Below, piece after piece: positions 1-8,791 of a stretch of DNA of 64,000 nt. Below the pieces are notes generated by a model that made no database searches, was not told where the DNA came from, and saw only the letters and a list, made by a program, of their open reading frames with translations. This DNA comes from Streptomyces acidiscabies (GTDB lineage Bacteria > Actinomycetota > Actinomycetes > Streptomycetales > Streptomycetaceae): assembly GCF_020010905.1 (NCBI RefSeq), contig NZ_JAGJBY010000002.1, positions 4,836,001-4,900,000 on the forward strand, given 5' to 3'. Both the position numbers and the translations under genes were made by a program. Positions within the stretch are counted from its first letter, which is position 1; each line of letters starts with the position of its first letter.

Positions 1-2
1 AG

Positions 3-1226
3 ACGGCCACGGTACGACTGGCGTCCGGCAGAAAGATCGACGCGTGGACGTACGACGGCCGGCTACCGGGCCCGGCGATCACCGCGACCGAGGGCGATCT
101 GATCGAGGTGACGCTGCGCAACAGCGACATCGAGGACGGGGTCACGCTGCACTGGCACGGTTACGACGTGCCGTGCGGCGAGGACGGTGTGCCCGACCTG
201 ACCCAGCGTCCGGTGGCGCCCGGTGAGGAGTTCGCCTACCGGTTCCGCGCCGACCAGGTGGGTACGTACTGGTACCACACCCACGAGGCCTCGGACCCCG
301 CCGTACGCAAGGGACTGTACGGGACGCTCGTCGTGACCCCACGAGACGGACGGCCGACGGGTGAACTCGACCTCACGCTGCCCGCGCACACCTTCGCCGG
401 CACCGTGGTCCTGGGGGACCGGGACGGGCGCACCACCCACACCGCGGCGCCCGGTACGACGGTACGGCTGAGGCTGATCAACACCGATTCGGATCCGCAC
501 CGCTTCGCGCTGGCCGGGACACGGTTCCGCGTCGCCGCCGTCGACGGCCGGGACCTCAACCGGCCCGAGCAGGTCCGTGACGTGAGCCTGCGGCTGCCCG
601 CCGGCGGGCGCTACGACCTGGTGTTCGCCATGCCCGACACGGCCGTCGCGCTGGTTCTCGCCGACGGCGGCGACACCGGGGTGCTGCTGCGCCCGGACGA
701 CGGCGCCGGGGACGAGCCGCGCACCGAGGACACCTCCGACTGGCCGGAGCTGGATCTCCTGCGGTACGGAACGCCGGCCCGCGCCTCCTTCGACCCGGAC
801 GCCGCCGACCGCAACTTCACCCTCGTCCTGGACCGCTCGCTCGCCGTGGTCGACGGCGGGCCGGCCTACGCGCAGACGGTCAACGGACTGGGGTACCCGT
901 CGATCCCGGACCTGCTGGTCGCCGAGGGTGAGGTCGTCCGGTTCAAGGTCGTCAACCGGAGCCTGGAGACCCACCCCTGGCATCTGCACGGCCACCCCGT
1001 GCTGATCCTGTCCAGGGACGGCAGGCCCCCCTCCGGCAGCCCTCTGTGGATGGACACGTTCGACGTGCGGCCGGGCGAGGTCTGGGACGTGGCGTTCGAG
1101 GCCGACAACCCCGGGATGTGGATGAACCACTGCCACAACCTTCCCCACGCCGAGCAGGGAATGATGCTGCACGTCGCCTACGACGGGGTCACTACACCCT
1201 TCGGGGACACGCACACCGGCCACTGA
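3..1226 (+). CDS. Multicopper oxidase, C-terminal part (5' end outside window)
   Basis: The reading frame is open from the first bases of the window (TVRLASGRKIDAWTYDGRLP), so the start lies upstream. Multicopper oxidases take electrons from a substrate at a type-1 copper and reduce O2 at a trinuclear centre, usually outside the cytoplasm. All four copper-binding signatures are visible in order: HWHGYD, YWYHTHEAS, HPWHLHGHP and NHCHNLPHAEQGMM. The last holds the His-Cys-His bridge and a Met axial ligand, so the enzyme should be active. The ligand spacing fits the bilirubin-oxidase / CopA-like families. Substrate (phenolics, Cu(I), other) cannot be read from sequence. The short C-terminus ends in THTGH. 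Confidence 0.9.
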   Translation, partial: TATVRLASGRKIDAWTYDGRLPGPAITATEGDLIEVTLRNSDIEDGVTLHWHGYDVPCGEDGVPDLTQRPVAPGEEFAYRFRADQVGTYWYHTHEASDPAVRKGLYGTLVVTPRDGRPTGELDLTLPAHTFAGTVVLGDRDGRTTHTAAPGTTVRLRLINTDSDPHRFALAGTRFRVAAVDGRDLNRPEQVRDVSLRLPAGGRYDLVFAMPDTAVALVLADGGDTGVLLRPDDGAGDEPRTEDTSDWPELDLLRYGTPARASFDPDAADRNFTLVLDRSLAVVDGGPAYAQTVNGLGYPSIPDLLVAEGEVVRFKVVNRSLETHPWHLHGHPVLILSRDGRPPSGSPLWMDTFDVRPGEVWDVAFEADNPGMWMNHCHNLPHAEQGMMLHVAYDGVTTPFGDTHTGH

Positions 1227-1510
1227 CCCGAACCGGCGTCCCTCAGCAGCGAGACGAGCAGGTCGCGCACCTCGCCGGAGCCGGGGTCGCGGCTGACCTC
1301 GACGGGCCCGCGCCGCCCCGTACCCGGGACGGTGTCGTGCTCCGGGACATGTGCTGACCGAACGGCATCGCCGCTGGTCGGCGGACGGAACCTGGCGGGG
1401 CTGCGGATCGAGGCCGATGTCGGCGATCCCGACGGCGTCCTGGCCCGTGAGCCGGAGCGGGCGGTGTCCTCGGCATGCGCTTCCGCCTTCGCCCCGTGTA
1501 CCGACGTCCG
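1227..1510. other. Intergenic stretch with a possible IS5-type transposase remnant
   Basis: Convergent gap between the oxidase and the MerR gene. No convincing gene. On the + strand at about 1352-1400 the translation ERHRRWSADGTWRG, then (shifted by one base) LRIEADVGDPDG, resembles the N-terminal RRW..DGTW..L..EAD segment of Streptomyces IS5-family transposases. It is too short and frameshifted to function. A second fragment of the same kind lies at 4325-4393. Confidence 0.3.
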
Positions 1511-2362
1511 TCAGCAGGTCCGTGGGGTCTCGCCGTCGTCCTGATCGGCCGAGTAGAGCAACTCGATGACACGTTCCTCGTAGCGGATACGGGCCGGGGA
1601 GAAGTCGTACGGCATCTTGCCGATGGCCTCCATCGCGCTCATCTCCCTCTCGCCGGTGTGGTCGTCCTCCTGGTCGAAGAGGGCGTCGAGGGTCTCGTCC
1701 AGGCCGGATCCGGCGATGGCGGCTGCCAGGGCGGTCTCATGGGCGCACCGCTGGGCGGCGAGGTCTTCGATGCGGGGGTCGTCGGGGGAGACGGTGTCGT
1801 CGAGGGCTGCTGCGGCCTCGGTCAGGCGGTCCTCCTCGGCGCGCAGGTCGGGGTGGGTGGCCAGCGTGGTGAACCGGTCGGCCTGGGCGGCGGCGCCCAG
1901 AGGGCCGAAGATGCGCTCCGTGACGAGGAGGGTGTCGAGGTCGGCCGGGCGGAGGGCCTGGGGCGGCAGGTCGTGCAGACGGCCGCTGACCAGCGGTGAG
2001 AGCAGGCCCAGGGGGCTGCCGGCCTCACGGAGGCGGTGTACGGCGGCCCGCTGGGCCTCGATGGCGGCTGCCTTGGCGGCGAGGGACTCCTCCAGCCGGG
2101 ACAGGGACTGCTCGATGCCGCCGGTGGTGCCCTGGAAGCCGGCCCGGATGTCGTCCAGGGAGACACCCGCGTCGGCCATCTTGCGGATCCACAGCAGGCG
2201 GACCATGTCGTCGTACCCGTAGCGGCGGCGGTCGTCGCTGCCGCGTTCCGGTTCGGGGAGGAGCCCGATGGCGTGGTAGTGGCGGATGGCGCGGGGCGTG
2301 GTCCCGGCGAACGCGGCGGCATCGCCGATCTTGACCCGGCGGGGAATCACGGAAAAGGGCAT
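1511..2362 (-). CDS. MerR-family transcriptional regulator
   Basis: 283 aa. The N-terminus holds the MerR winged helix-turn-helix (KIGDAAAFAGTTPRAIRHYHAIGLLPEP, then RRYGYDDMVRLLWIRKMADAGVSLDDI), followed by the dimerisation coiled coil (residues about 85-120) and a long alpha-helical C-terminal region without the clustered Cys of metal-sensing MerR proteins. That points to an organic effector or redox input, but the ligand is unknown. It is divergent from the SnoaL-like gene at 2491, so it may act on the shared intergenic region and on itself. An AAAGG lies just upstream of the ATG. Confidence 0.85.
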   Translation of the reverse strand: MPFSVIPRRVKIGDAAAFAGTTPRAIRHYHAIGLLPEPERGSDDRRRYGYDDMVRLLWIRKMADAGVSLDDIRAGFQGTTGGIEQSLSRLEESLAAKAAAIEAQRAAVHRLREAGSPLGLLSPLVSGRLHDLPPQALRPADLDTLLVTERIFGPLGAAAQADRFTTLATHPDLRAEEDRLTEAAAALDDTVSPDDPRIEDLAAQRCAHETALAAAIAGSGLDETLDALFDQEDDHTGEREMSAMEAIGKMPYDFSPARIRYEERVIELLYSADQDDGETPRTC

Positions 2363-2470
2363 ACGGGGGAACCTTTCGGTGTCGTGCTCGCCGCCAACTG
2401 GACCATATGCCGCTACGGCACATGCAACTCCCGCTCCCCGAGCGAAGCCCAGGCTTGCCCAGTGTGCTTA

Positions 2471-2486
2471 CTAACTTGTAAGTTAG
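2471..2486. promoter_or_regulatory. 16-bp inverted repeat operator upstream of SnoaL-TetR-hydrolase operon
   Basis: CTAACTT-GT-AAGTTAG, a perfect 7-bp inverted repeat whose right arm ends four bases before the ATG at 2491. TetR repressors bind repeats of this size. The second gene of the operon (2928) is a TetR, so autoregulation is the simplest reading. The position would block initiation. The local drop in GC also supports a real regulatory site. Confidence 0.6.
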
Positions 2487-2490
2487 AAGT

Positions 2491-2931
2491 ATGAATACGA
2501 CCCTGTCCGATGTGGCCGCGACAGACACCGAAGGCGTCGAGGCGTTCTGCGCCCGATGGGAGAAGGCGTGGAACGACCACGACGGCGATGCCGCGGCGGC
2601 ACTGTGCGCGCAAGACCTGGTGTACGACGAACCGGCGCTGGGGAAGACGTCGTACGGCCCCGACAGCATCCGCGAGTTCGTGACGCACATGTCCCGCGGC
2701 TTCCCCGACTACACCTTCACCCGCATGGGCCTGTACGGGGAGGTGACCCGGCGGGCCGTCCTGGTGGCCTGGCGTTTCTCGGGGACGCTCGCGGGCACCG
2801 ACCGGCGCGTGGAGTTCCACGGCGACGACCGTCTCGAACTGGGTGAGGACGGGCTGATCCACGCCTACCGCTGCCTGTACGACTACCACTCCGTACTGAG
2901 CCAGATCAGCGACGCGGAATCCACGAAGTGA
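2491..2931 (+). CDS. SnoaL-like / NTF2-fold protein
   Basis: 146 aa, the size of a single SnoaL-like alpha+beta barrel. The pattern WEKAWNDHDGDAAAALCAQDLVYDEP near the N-terminus and VAWRFSGT...VEFHGDDRLELGEDGLI towards the C-terminus is typical of the family. The family includes polyketide cyclases, ester cyclases and many small-molecule-binding proteins of unknown role, so no reaction is assigned. The stop overlaps the GTG start of the following TetR gene, so the two are translationally coupled. Confidence 0.75.
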   Translation: MNTTLSDVAATDTEGVEAFCARWEKAWNDHDGDAAAALCAQDLVYDEPALGKTSYGPDSIREFVTHMSRGFPDYTFTRMGLYGEVTRRAVLVAWRFSGTLAGTDRRVEFHGDDRLELGEDGLIHAYRCLYDYHSVLSQISDAESTK

Positions 2932-3479
2932 CCGGCGGAACCCGCCAGACGCGTAAGCCCGCGGCGGTGCGGCGGGCCGAGATCCTGGAGGCAGCCGACG
3001 CGGAGTTCGCCCTGAAGGGACTGTCGGGGGCGGGCTTCGAGGCGATCGCCGCACGCGTCGGGATCTCGCACCCGCGCATCGTGCAGATGTTCGGCTCGAA
3101 GCGTGACCTGTTCCTTGAGGTCGTACACGCGGCCTACGACAGGGTCCAGGCCACGTTCGAGAACGCCGACCCGGCACTCGACGCGCTCGGTGACGCCTAC
3201 CGGCATCTCCTCCAGAGCCGGCCCACCGTCGGCCCCGTTCTGCTCCAGGCGTACGCCGCGGCAGGCGACGCGGCGGTCCAGGCGTCGGTGCGGGAGCGCC
3301 AACTCGCCCTTCAGCAGACCGTCACCCGTCTGACGGGCGCCGACCCGATGCAGGTGCGGTCCTTCCTGGCCACCGGGCTCGTCCTGACGGTCTCCACCGT
3401 GCTCGATCTGCCCGAGCGGCGTGCCGACGCGGAGTGGTGCGCCTGGATCATCGGGCTCCCGGCACCACTCGCCGAATGA
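2928..3479 (+). CDS. TetR-family repressor
   Basis: 183 aa, GTG start inside the stop of the SnoaL-like gene. The N-terminal helix-turn-helix is clear (RRAEILEAADAEFALKGLSGAGFEAIAARVGISHPRIVQMFGSKRDLFLEVV). The C-terminal ligand domain resembles TetR_C-type domains (residues 70-180) and gives no ligand clue. It probably represses its own operon through the inverted repeat at 2471-2486 and may respond to a substrate of the alpha/beta hydrolase downstream. Confidence 0.85.
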   Translation: MTGGTRQTRKPAAVRRAEILEAADAEFALKGLSGAGFEAIAARVGISHPRIVQMFGSKRDLFLEVVHAAYDRVQATFENADPALDALGDAYRHLLQSRPTVGPVLLQAYAAAGDAAVQASVRERQLALQQTVTRLTGADPMQVRSFLATGLVLTVSTVLDLPERRADAEWCAWIIGLPAPLAE

Positions 3480-3487
3480 GGACATAC

Positions 3488-4318
3488 ATGACACAGAATC
3501 TGAAGATCCCCACGGCTTCAGGCACCTTCGACGCGATCGCCGCCGGACCTGCCGACGGCCGCCCCGTCCTGCTCCTGCACGGCTTCCCCGAGACGGCCGT
3601 CCTCTGGGAACGACAGGTCGCCGCGCTGGGCGACCGGGGCTTCCGCGCGGTCGCCCCCGACACCCGCGGCTACTCACCCGATGTACGCCCGACGAAGGCC
3701 GATGCCTACGGGGTGAGCGAGCTGGTCGGCGACGTCCTCGCGACAGCGGACGCGCTCGGCTGGAACCGCTTCGACCTCGTCGGACACGACTGGGGTGGCG
3801 CCGTCGCCTGGTGGACCGCCGCCGGGCACGCCGAGCGACTGCGCACACTCACCGCCGTCTCGACGCCGCACCCGAGCGCGCTGGCCGAAGCGCACCGCAC
3901 CGACGACGACCAGCGCCGCCGCTCGCAGTACCAGCAGGACTGGCGGAACCCCGGCACGGTGGACCGCTTCCTGGCGGACGACGCCGCAGTGCTGCGCTCC
4001 CTCTACCAGGGCAAGGTTCCCGACAGCCATGTCGAGGCGTACGTACGGCGCCTGTCCGAGCCCGGCTCCCTCGACGCGGCCCTCAACTACTACCGCGCCG
4101 ACCGCCCCGATGGCGCCGTCGGACCGGTCCAGGTGCCCACGCTCTACGTCTGGGGCGCCGAGGACATCGCGCTCGGCCCCAGCGCGGCTCACGCCACAGA
4201 GAAGTGGGTGGACGGCCCCTACGCGTTCCACGCGCTGCAAGGCATAGGCCACTGGCTCCCCGAAGAGGCCCCGGAGACCCTCACCGGCCTGATCATCGAC
4301 CACCTCCACGCCCATTAG
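3488..4318 (+). CDS. Alpha/beta hydrolase, epoxide hydrolase / haloalkane dehalogenase type
   Basis: 276 aa counted from the ATG at 3488, which follows a GAGGA-like ribosome binding site overlapping the end of the TetR gene; longer in-frame starts exist but lack a site. Fold markers are all present: HGFPET (oxyanion-hole loop), GHDWGG with Asp as nucleophile, WGAEDIAL with the acidic residue and GIGHWLPEEAP with the catalytic His. An Asp nucleophile in GHDWGG followed by Trp marks the epoxide-hydrolase / dehalogenase branch. Natural substrate unknown. Third gene of the TetR-controlled operon. Confidence 0.85.
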   Translation: MTQNLKIPTASGTFDAIAAGPADGRPVLLLHGFPETAVLWERQVAALGDRGFRAVAPDTRGYSPDVRPTKADAYGVSELVGDVLATADALGWNRFDLVGHDWGGAVAWWTAAGHAERLRTLTAVSTPHPSALAEAHRTDDDQRRRSQYQQDWRNPGTVDRFLADDAAVLRSLYQGKVPDSHVEAYVRRLSEPGSLDAALNYYRADRPDGAVGPVQVPTLYVWGAEDIALGPSAAHATEKWVDGPYAFHALQGIGHWLPEEAPETLTGLIIDHLHAH

Positions 4319-4703
4319 CCCGCGCGGCCCGGACACGTCCTGGGCGACAAGGGCTACAGCTCCCCGTTGCGGAACCTGATACAGGACCGGTGAACCGCGA
4401 ATCACCTCAGATAAAGGGTGGCGGTTCTCCGGTAAACGGAGGGCGATCGGTGCCGGATATCTTTACAGGCGGCGCGAAGAGGTGAATCGCATTCCCGATT
4501 CCGGGGTGGCCGGATCTCGTCGGTGTTGGCGCGCGAGTGACCGGCATAGGCGCTGCTCGGGACGTTTCGCCGCCGGATCGGGAGTCCACAGCGCCCGGAA
4601 TCGGAAAAGGAATGCGCCATTGTCGAATCGGAGTTGTGGCGACCGTGGGGGCAGAGGTTAGGCTGGGACGCGTTCAAGAAAACGCTGCCTACGGGGGTTG
4701 CGG
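4319..4703. other. Intergenic region: transposase fragment, short stem, candidate promoter
   Basis: On the + strand 4325-4393 translates as RPGHVLGDKGYSSPLRNLIQ then DR and stop, similar to the GDKAYSS block of IS5-family DDE transposases and probably a remnant. A 5-bp stem (CTCCG-GTAAA-CGGAG, 4427-4441) is present but has no T-tract. Upstream of the biosynthetic operon, TTGTGG (4634-4639) and TAGGCT (4659-4664) form a weak -35/-10 pair with a long 19-bp spacer. Base composition is less GC-rich than in the neighbouring genes. Confidence 0.35.
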
Positions 4704-6599
4704 GTGGGCTCCGAATTAAGAGTGGGGATCATCGGTCTGGGGTCCCGAGGGTGCAGCATTCTGGAGCGGGTCATCTCATTGGCCCGGAACAGCACCTTCC
4801 CCTTTTCCGTGAGAGTTGACATCGTCGACCCCACGTCATCAGGTCAGGGATTACACGCCACCGATCAACCGGACTATCTGCTGCTGAATACGCTCTGCGG
4901 CGAGATATCCATGTTCCCGGGCCCGGAATCCGTGGGCGCCGGGACGGCGGAGAGCGGACCGGGTCTCTTCGACTGGGTCACGGCGCGCGGGCTGCGGTTG
5001 GCCGAGGACGGCCACACGGTGACCCGGACGGGCGGGCGCGCCATCGTCCCCGGGGATTTCCTGCCCCGGCGGATCCTCGGGGAATACCTGCGGTGGTTCT
5101 TCGAGTGGACGTGCCGCAGGGCGCCGGAGGGAATGCGCATACACGTGCACCGCTCCGAAGCCGTCGACGTGGAGTCGCGCGAGGAGACCGGCGTACGGAT
5201 CACCCTGGCCGACGGGACGGTGCTCACCAGCGACTACGTGTTCCTCACGCTCGGGCACGTCGGAAACGACCGGCGGACGAAGGCGCGTGCTGTCACCGAT
5301 CCGTATCCGCTGCCGGAGAGCGTCGAGGCCATCGGACCCGGTGATTCGGTCGCCGTCGGAGGGTTCGGGCTTTCCGCGATGGACGTGGTCGCCGCACTGA
5401 CCCTCGGTCGCGGCGGGCGGTTCTCCCGGCGATCCGGAGGAATCCGTTACCTGCCCGGCGGAGCGGAACCCAGGATTCTGCTGTACTCCCGTTCCGGAAT
5501 TCCCTTCCGGGTCCGGCCGAAGCGCGAAGAGATGACGAGCCGCTTCCAGCCGATGGCCCTCACCCGCGAGGCCGTGGCAGCACTGAGGTCGGCCGGGCCA
5601 CTGGATTTCGACGAGCAGCTCATGCCGCTGATGCTGAACGAAATGCGGATCGCCTACGTCCGGTGCCGGACCTTGGGCGAGGAAGGGCCCGAAGCGGAGG
5701 AGAAGGTGACGGCGTACCTCGCTGAAGCAGTCCGCTCGGGAAATCTCCCCGAGGTGCTCGATGAGATCGACGGCTCTTTCGATCCGACCGCTCTGTGGGA
5801 CCCGTCGGAGAACAGAGAACCGCACGACAGCCATGAGTATCAGGAATGGCTGACCAGGACGGTTCGTGACGATCTCACCGAGGCGGAGAAGGGCCTTTCC
5901 CGCAGCCCTGTCAAAGCGGCGGCGGAAGCCGTACGAGAAGTCCGTGACATTCTGCGCGACGCCGTCAACTTCCGTGGCCTGACCTCGGCCTCGCTCGACG
6001 CCTTCATGAGCCGTACCGTGCCGCTGATGAACCGCGCGGTCGTCGGCCCGCAGAAAGAGCGGTACGCCGAACTCCTCGCCCTGGCCGACAGCGGAATCGT
6101 CCGTTTCCCCTTCGGCGCGGCTCCCCGCATCGCCCCGGAGGAACCGGGTCCCGGCTGGACGGTGTCGTCGACCCGGCTGGAGGTCCCGTACCGGGAACGC
6201 GTGGACTGGCTGTGCGCGGGCAACGCCCCCTGGCCGGACCTGGCCACCTCGGCGAGCCCGCTGGTCCGCTCGCTGCGCCGGCGCCGACTGCTCACGTCGT
6301 ACGCGCCCGGCAGCGGCAGCGTCGGAGCGGCCGACGTCGACCCGTCACTCCACCCGGTCGGACCGGACGGCACCGGCGACCCGCGGCTGTGGCTGATCGG
6401 CCCGCTGTGCGAGGGCGCCACCTTCTACAACCACCTGATCCCCACGCCCGGTTACTCACGCGCCTTCGTCGACGCCCATCGCTGCGTGACGGAGATGTAC
6501 GACCAGTTCACCCAGGACGAGCAGTTCTCCTACCGAGACTGCCCAAGCCGAGCAGACCGCCCCACCCGCTCCACCCCGAACGAAAGGGCCCGCCCGTGA
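4704..6599 (+). CDS. FAD/NAD(P)-binding oxidoreductase (possible N-oxygenase), first gene of biosynthetic operon
   Basis: 631 aa from the GTG at 4704, which has a GGGGG tract six bases upstream; TTG 4698 and GTG 4722 are alternatives. The N-terminus is a dinucleotide-binding fold (RVGIIGLGSRGCSILERV), followed by VDPTSSGQGLHATDQPDYLLLNTLCGEISMF. This fits the FAD-NAD(P)-binding family that includes aspartate N-oxygenases of nitrosuccinate pathways (CreE/FzmM type). Whether this one oxidises aspartate, a diamino acid or something else is inference. TTA codons at 4716-4718 and 4851-4853 would make translation depend on the bldA tRNA. The stop overlaps the GTG of the methyltransferase. Confidence 0.7.
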   Translation: MGSELRVGIIGLGSRGCSILERVISLARNSTFPFSVRVDIVDPTSSGQGLHATDQPDYLLLNTLCGEISMFPGPESVGAGTAESGPGLFDWVTARGLRLAEDGHTVTRTGGRAIVPGDFLPRRILGEYLRWFFEWTCRRAPEGMRIHVHRSEAVDVESREETGVRITLADGTVLTSDYVFLTLGHVGNDRRTKARAVTDPYPLPESVEAIGPGDSVAVGGFGLSAMDVVAALTLGRGGRFSRRSGGIRYLPGGAEPRILLYSRSGIPFRVRPKREEMTSRFQPMALTREAVAALRSAGPLDFDEQLMPLMLNEMRIAYVRCRTLGEEGPEAEEKVTAYLAEAVRSGNLPEVLDEIDGSFDPTALWDPSENREPHDSHEYQEWLTRTVRDDLTEAEKGLSRSPVKAAAEAVREVRDILRDAVNFRGLTSASLDAFMSRTVPLMNRAVVGPQKERYAELLALADSGIVRFPFGAAPRIAPEEPGPGWTVSSTRLEVPYRERVDWLCAGNAPWPDLATSASPLVRSLRRRRLLTSYAPGSGSVGAADVDPSLHPVGPDGTGDPRLWLIGPLCEGATFYNHLIPTPGYSRAFVDAHRCVTEMYDQFTQDEQFSYRDCPSRADRPTRSTPNERARP

Positions 6600-7303
6600 C
6601 CACCGACACCACCTCCGACGAGCTGGCCAAGGGACAGTGGAACGACGCCTACCTCCTCGACGGCCACCCCAACCTCTGGGGAGACCCCCCGGTCCCGTAC
6701 GTCGTCAACGCCGCCAAACTCTTCGCCGACCACGCCGCCTTCATCGTCCTCGACCTCCCCTGCGGCGACGGCCGCAACCTCGCCCCCCTCGCCCAGGCCG
6801 CCAAGGTCGTGCTGGCCGGCGACACCTCGCACAACGCGATGCGCATCGCCCGTAAGGTCACCGCGAAGGCCGGCGCCGACAACGTCCTGTTCCAGGAGAC
6901 CGACGTCTTCGCCACCGCCCTGCCCGACGCCTCCGTCGACGGCGTCTTCTGCTGGGACCTCCTGGGCCACCTCACCGAACCGGTGAAAGCGCTCCAGGAG
7001 CTGTACCGGATCTGCCGCCCGGGAGGTCATGTCGTCGCGAACATGTGGACCATGGCCGACTGCCAGGTGGCGGACCCCGGCATGGTGGCCATCGGCCCCA
7101 AGGAATACCGTGACCACGCCGACTTCTACTGCAAGTTCTACGACCGCCCCGACCTGGACGCCTACCTCACGCGGTGCGGACTGACCGACGAGGTCGCCGC
7201 CGTCGAACGGCTGCGCTGGATGGAACCCCCGCACGCCGGATACCGGCCGTACTTCCACGAGCACGAGAGCCTCGCCTTCACCATCCGCAAGAACGGGGGA
7301 TGA
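6596..7303 (+). CDS. SAM-dependent methyltransferase, class I
   Basis: 235 aa, GTG start overlapping the preceding stop (GTGA). The Rossmann-like fold shows motif I VLDLPCGDGRN (residues about 51-61), an acidic residue at the end of strand 2 (VVLAGDTSH), motif with DVFATALPDASVDGVFCWDLLGHL, and the RICRPGGHVVANMW post-motif III. It resembles the Methyltransf_11/25 group, which act on small molecules. No other methyltransferase is nearby, so it likely tailors the product of this operon by N-, O- or C-methylation. Confidence 0.8.
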   Translation: MTTDTTSDELAKGQWNDAYLLDGHPNLWGDPPVPYVVNAAKLFADHAAFIVLDLPCGDGRNLAPLAQAAKVVLAGDTSHNAMRIARKVTAKAGADNVLFQETDVFATALPDASVDGVFCWDLLGHLTEPVKALQELYRICRPGGHVVANMWTMADCQVADPGMVAIGPKEYRDHADFYCKFYDRPDLDAYLTRCGLTDEVAAVERLRWMEPPHAGYRPYFHEHESLAFTIRKNGG

Positions 7304-7306
7304 CCC

Positions 7307-8791
7307 GTGAGCACGCCCCTCTCCGGACGGGTCTCCTCCGGCCCGCACCGCCTGCTCCACGAGGAGGTCCTCGCGCCGCAGTTCGCCTTCGAGACCGAAC
7401 ATCTCCTGCCGTGGTACGTGGCCGTCGAGAAGGTCCTGGCCGTCGAGTACCTGCGGATGGGCCTGATCACGGCCGACGAGGCCCGCCATATCGGCAAGGC
7501 CCTGGACGAGATCACCGCCGACACCCTCACCGCCGACCCCGACCGCAACATGTCGGACATCGCCTTCGCCATCGAACGCCACGTGACGGACCGGCTGACA
7601 GCCCCGGTCGTCGCCTGGCACGCGGACCGGAGCCGCAACGACCTCCAGTCCTGCGCCCAACTCATGTTCGCCCGCCACCAGTCGGCGCTGACCGCCCGCT
7701 CCCTGCTGGCCTTCGGCGAGACGGTACGGCGGACGGCCGCCCGGCACGCCGAGACGGTGATGCCCGGCTACACCCACGCCCAGGCGGCACAGATCATCAC
7801 CGCCGGCTACTACCTCGCGGCGCTGTCCGAGGAAGTGGTGGAGAGCGCCGGCCGTCTGCTGGCCACGTACGACGACATCGACCAGTGCCCGCTGGGAGCC
7901 GGCGCGATGGCCGGCCAGGAACTGGACTGGGACCGCGACAGGGCGGCCCGCCTCCTCGGCTTCCGCGGCCCGCGCCGCCACGCCCTGATGGCGGTGGCGT
8001 CACGCGGCTGGGCCATGCAGATCACCGGCGAACTCTCCCTGTTCGGCACCGTCCTGAGCCGCTTCACCACCGACCTCATCACCTGGGGCAGCAGCGAGTA
8101 CGGATTCCTCGACCTGCCCGACGCGTACGCGGGGATCTCGTCGGCGATGCCCCAGAAGAAGAACTTCCCCCTGCTGGAACGCATCCGCGGCAAGACCGCA
8201 CACCTGACGGCCTTCCACGTCGACACCCTGGCGGGACAGCGCAACACCGCCTACGCGAACTCCGTCGAGGTCTCCAAGGAGGCGGGCGCCCATGTCCTGT
8301 CCGCCTTCCTGACCGCACGCTCCGTCCTCGCCCTGGCCACCGCCGTCGTCGAACACCTCCGCTTCCGCACGGAGACGATGGCCGCGGCCTGCGCGCGCGA
8401 GTACTTCGGCGGCCTCACCCTCGCCAACCGGCTGACCCTGACCGAGGGCATCCCCTGGCGTACGGCGCAGGTGGTGGCGGGCGCCTACATCCAGGCGGCC
8501 CTCGAACAGGGCCTGCCCCCCCAGGAGCCGCGCCCCGACCTGCTGCGCCGCGCCGCCGGGGACCACGGCCACACCCTCGCCGCGCCCGAACAGGCCCTCA
8601 CCACCGCTTTCGACGTCCACGGCAGCGTCCGCCGGAAACGTTCCGCCGGCTCCACCCACCCCGCCGAGGTACGCCGCCTGCTCGCCGCCCAGGGCCACGC
8701 ACTGCGAGACGCGGCATCGGCCTGGGACGCGCGCGACGCCCGCGTGCGGGACGCCCTCACCGGGACCGACCGCCTGCTGGGCCTCGTATGA
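7307..8791 (+). CDS. Argininosuccinate-lyase-like enzyme (DabB/PacT type)
   Basis: 494 aa, GTG start four bases after the methyltransferase stop. Fumarase/aspartase superfamily: HADRSRNDL (about 105-113; HTGRSRND in argininosuccinate lyase), GYTHAQ with the general-acid His (about 157) and the signature SSAMPQKKN (about 278-286). These enzymes eliminate fumarate from N-succinyl adducts. In diaminobutyrate pathways an ASL-like lyase removes fumarate after aspartate has been added to the beta carbon of phosphothreonine. Its place beside a kinase and a cysteine-synthase-like gene supports that role over arginine synthesis. A nitrosuccinate-lyase role paired with the FAD enzyme is an alternative. 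Confidence 0.8.
   Translation: MSTPLSGRVSSGPHRLLHEEVLAPQFAFETEHLLPWYVAVEKVLAVEYLRMGLITADEARHIGKALDEITADTLTADPDRNMSDIAFAIERHVTDRLTAPVVAWHADRSRNDLQSCAQLMFARHQSALTARSLLAFGETVRRTAARHAETVMPGYTHAQAAQIITAGYYLAALSEEVVESAGRLLATYDDIDQCPLGAGAMAGQELDWDRDRAARLLGFRGPRRHALMAVASRGWAMQITGELSLFGTVLSRFTTDLITWGSSEYGFLDLPDAYAGISSAMPQKKNFPLLERIRGKTAHLTAFHVDTLAGQRNTAYANSVEVSKEAGAHVLSAFLTARSVLALATAVVEHLRFRTETMAAACAREYFGGLTLANRLTLTEGIPWRTAQVVAGAYIQAALEQGLPPQEPRPDLLRRAAGDHGHTLAAPEQALTTAFDVHGSVRRKRSAGSTHPAEVRRLLAAQGHALRDAASAWDARDARVRDALTGTDRLLGLV

Noticed and set aside
63..1223. Long open frame on the minus strand opposite the multicopper oxidase
   Set aside because: Shadow of a GC-rich coding strand; low-complexity protein without family motifs.
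4427..4441. 5-bp stem-loop as a terminator after the hydrolase gene
   Set aside because: Stem too short and no T-run; kept only as a note.
7307..8791. Calling the lyase argH of arginine biosynthesis
   Set aside because: No other arg genes; signature is altered (HADRSRND, SSAMPQKKNF) and the neighbours form a secondary pathway.
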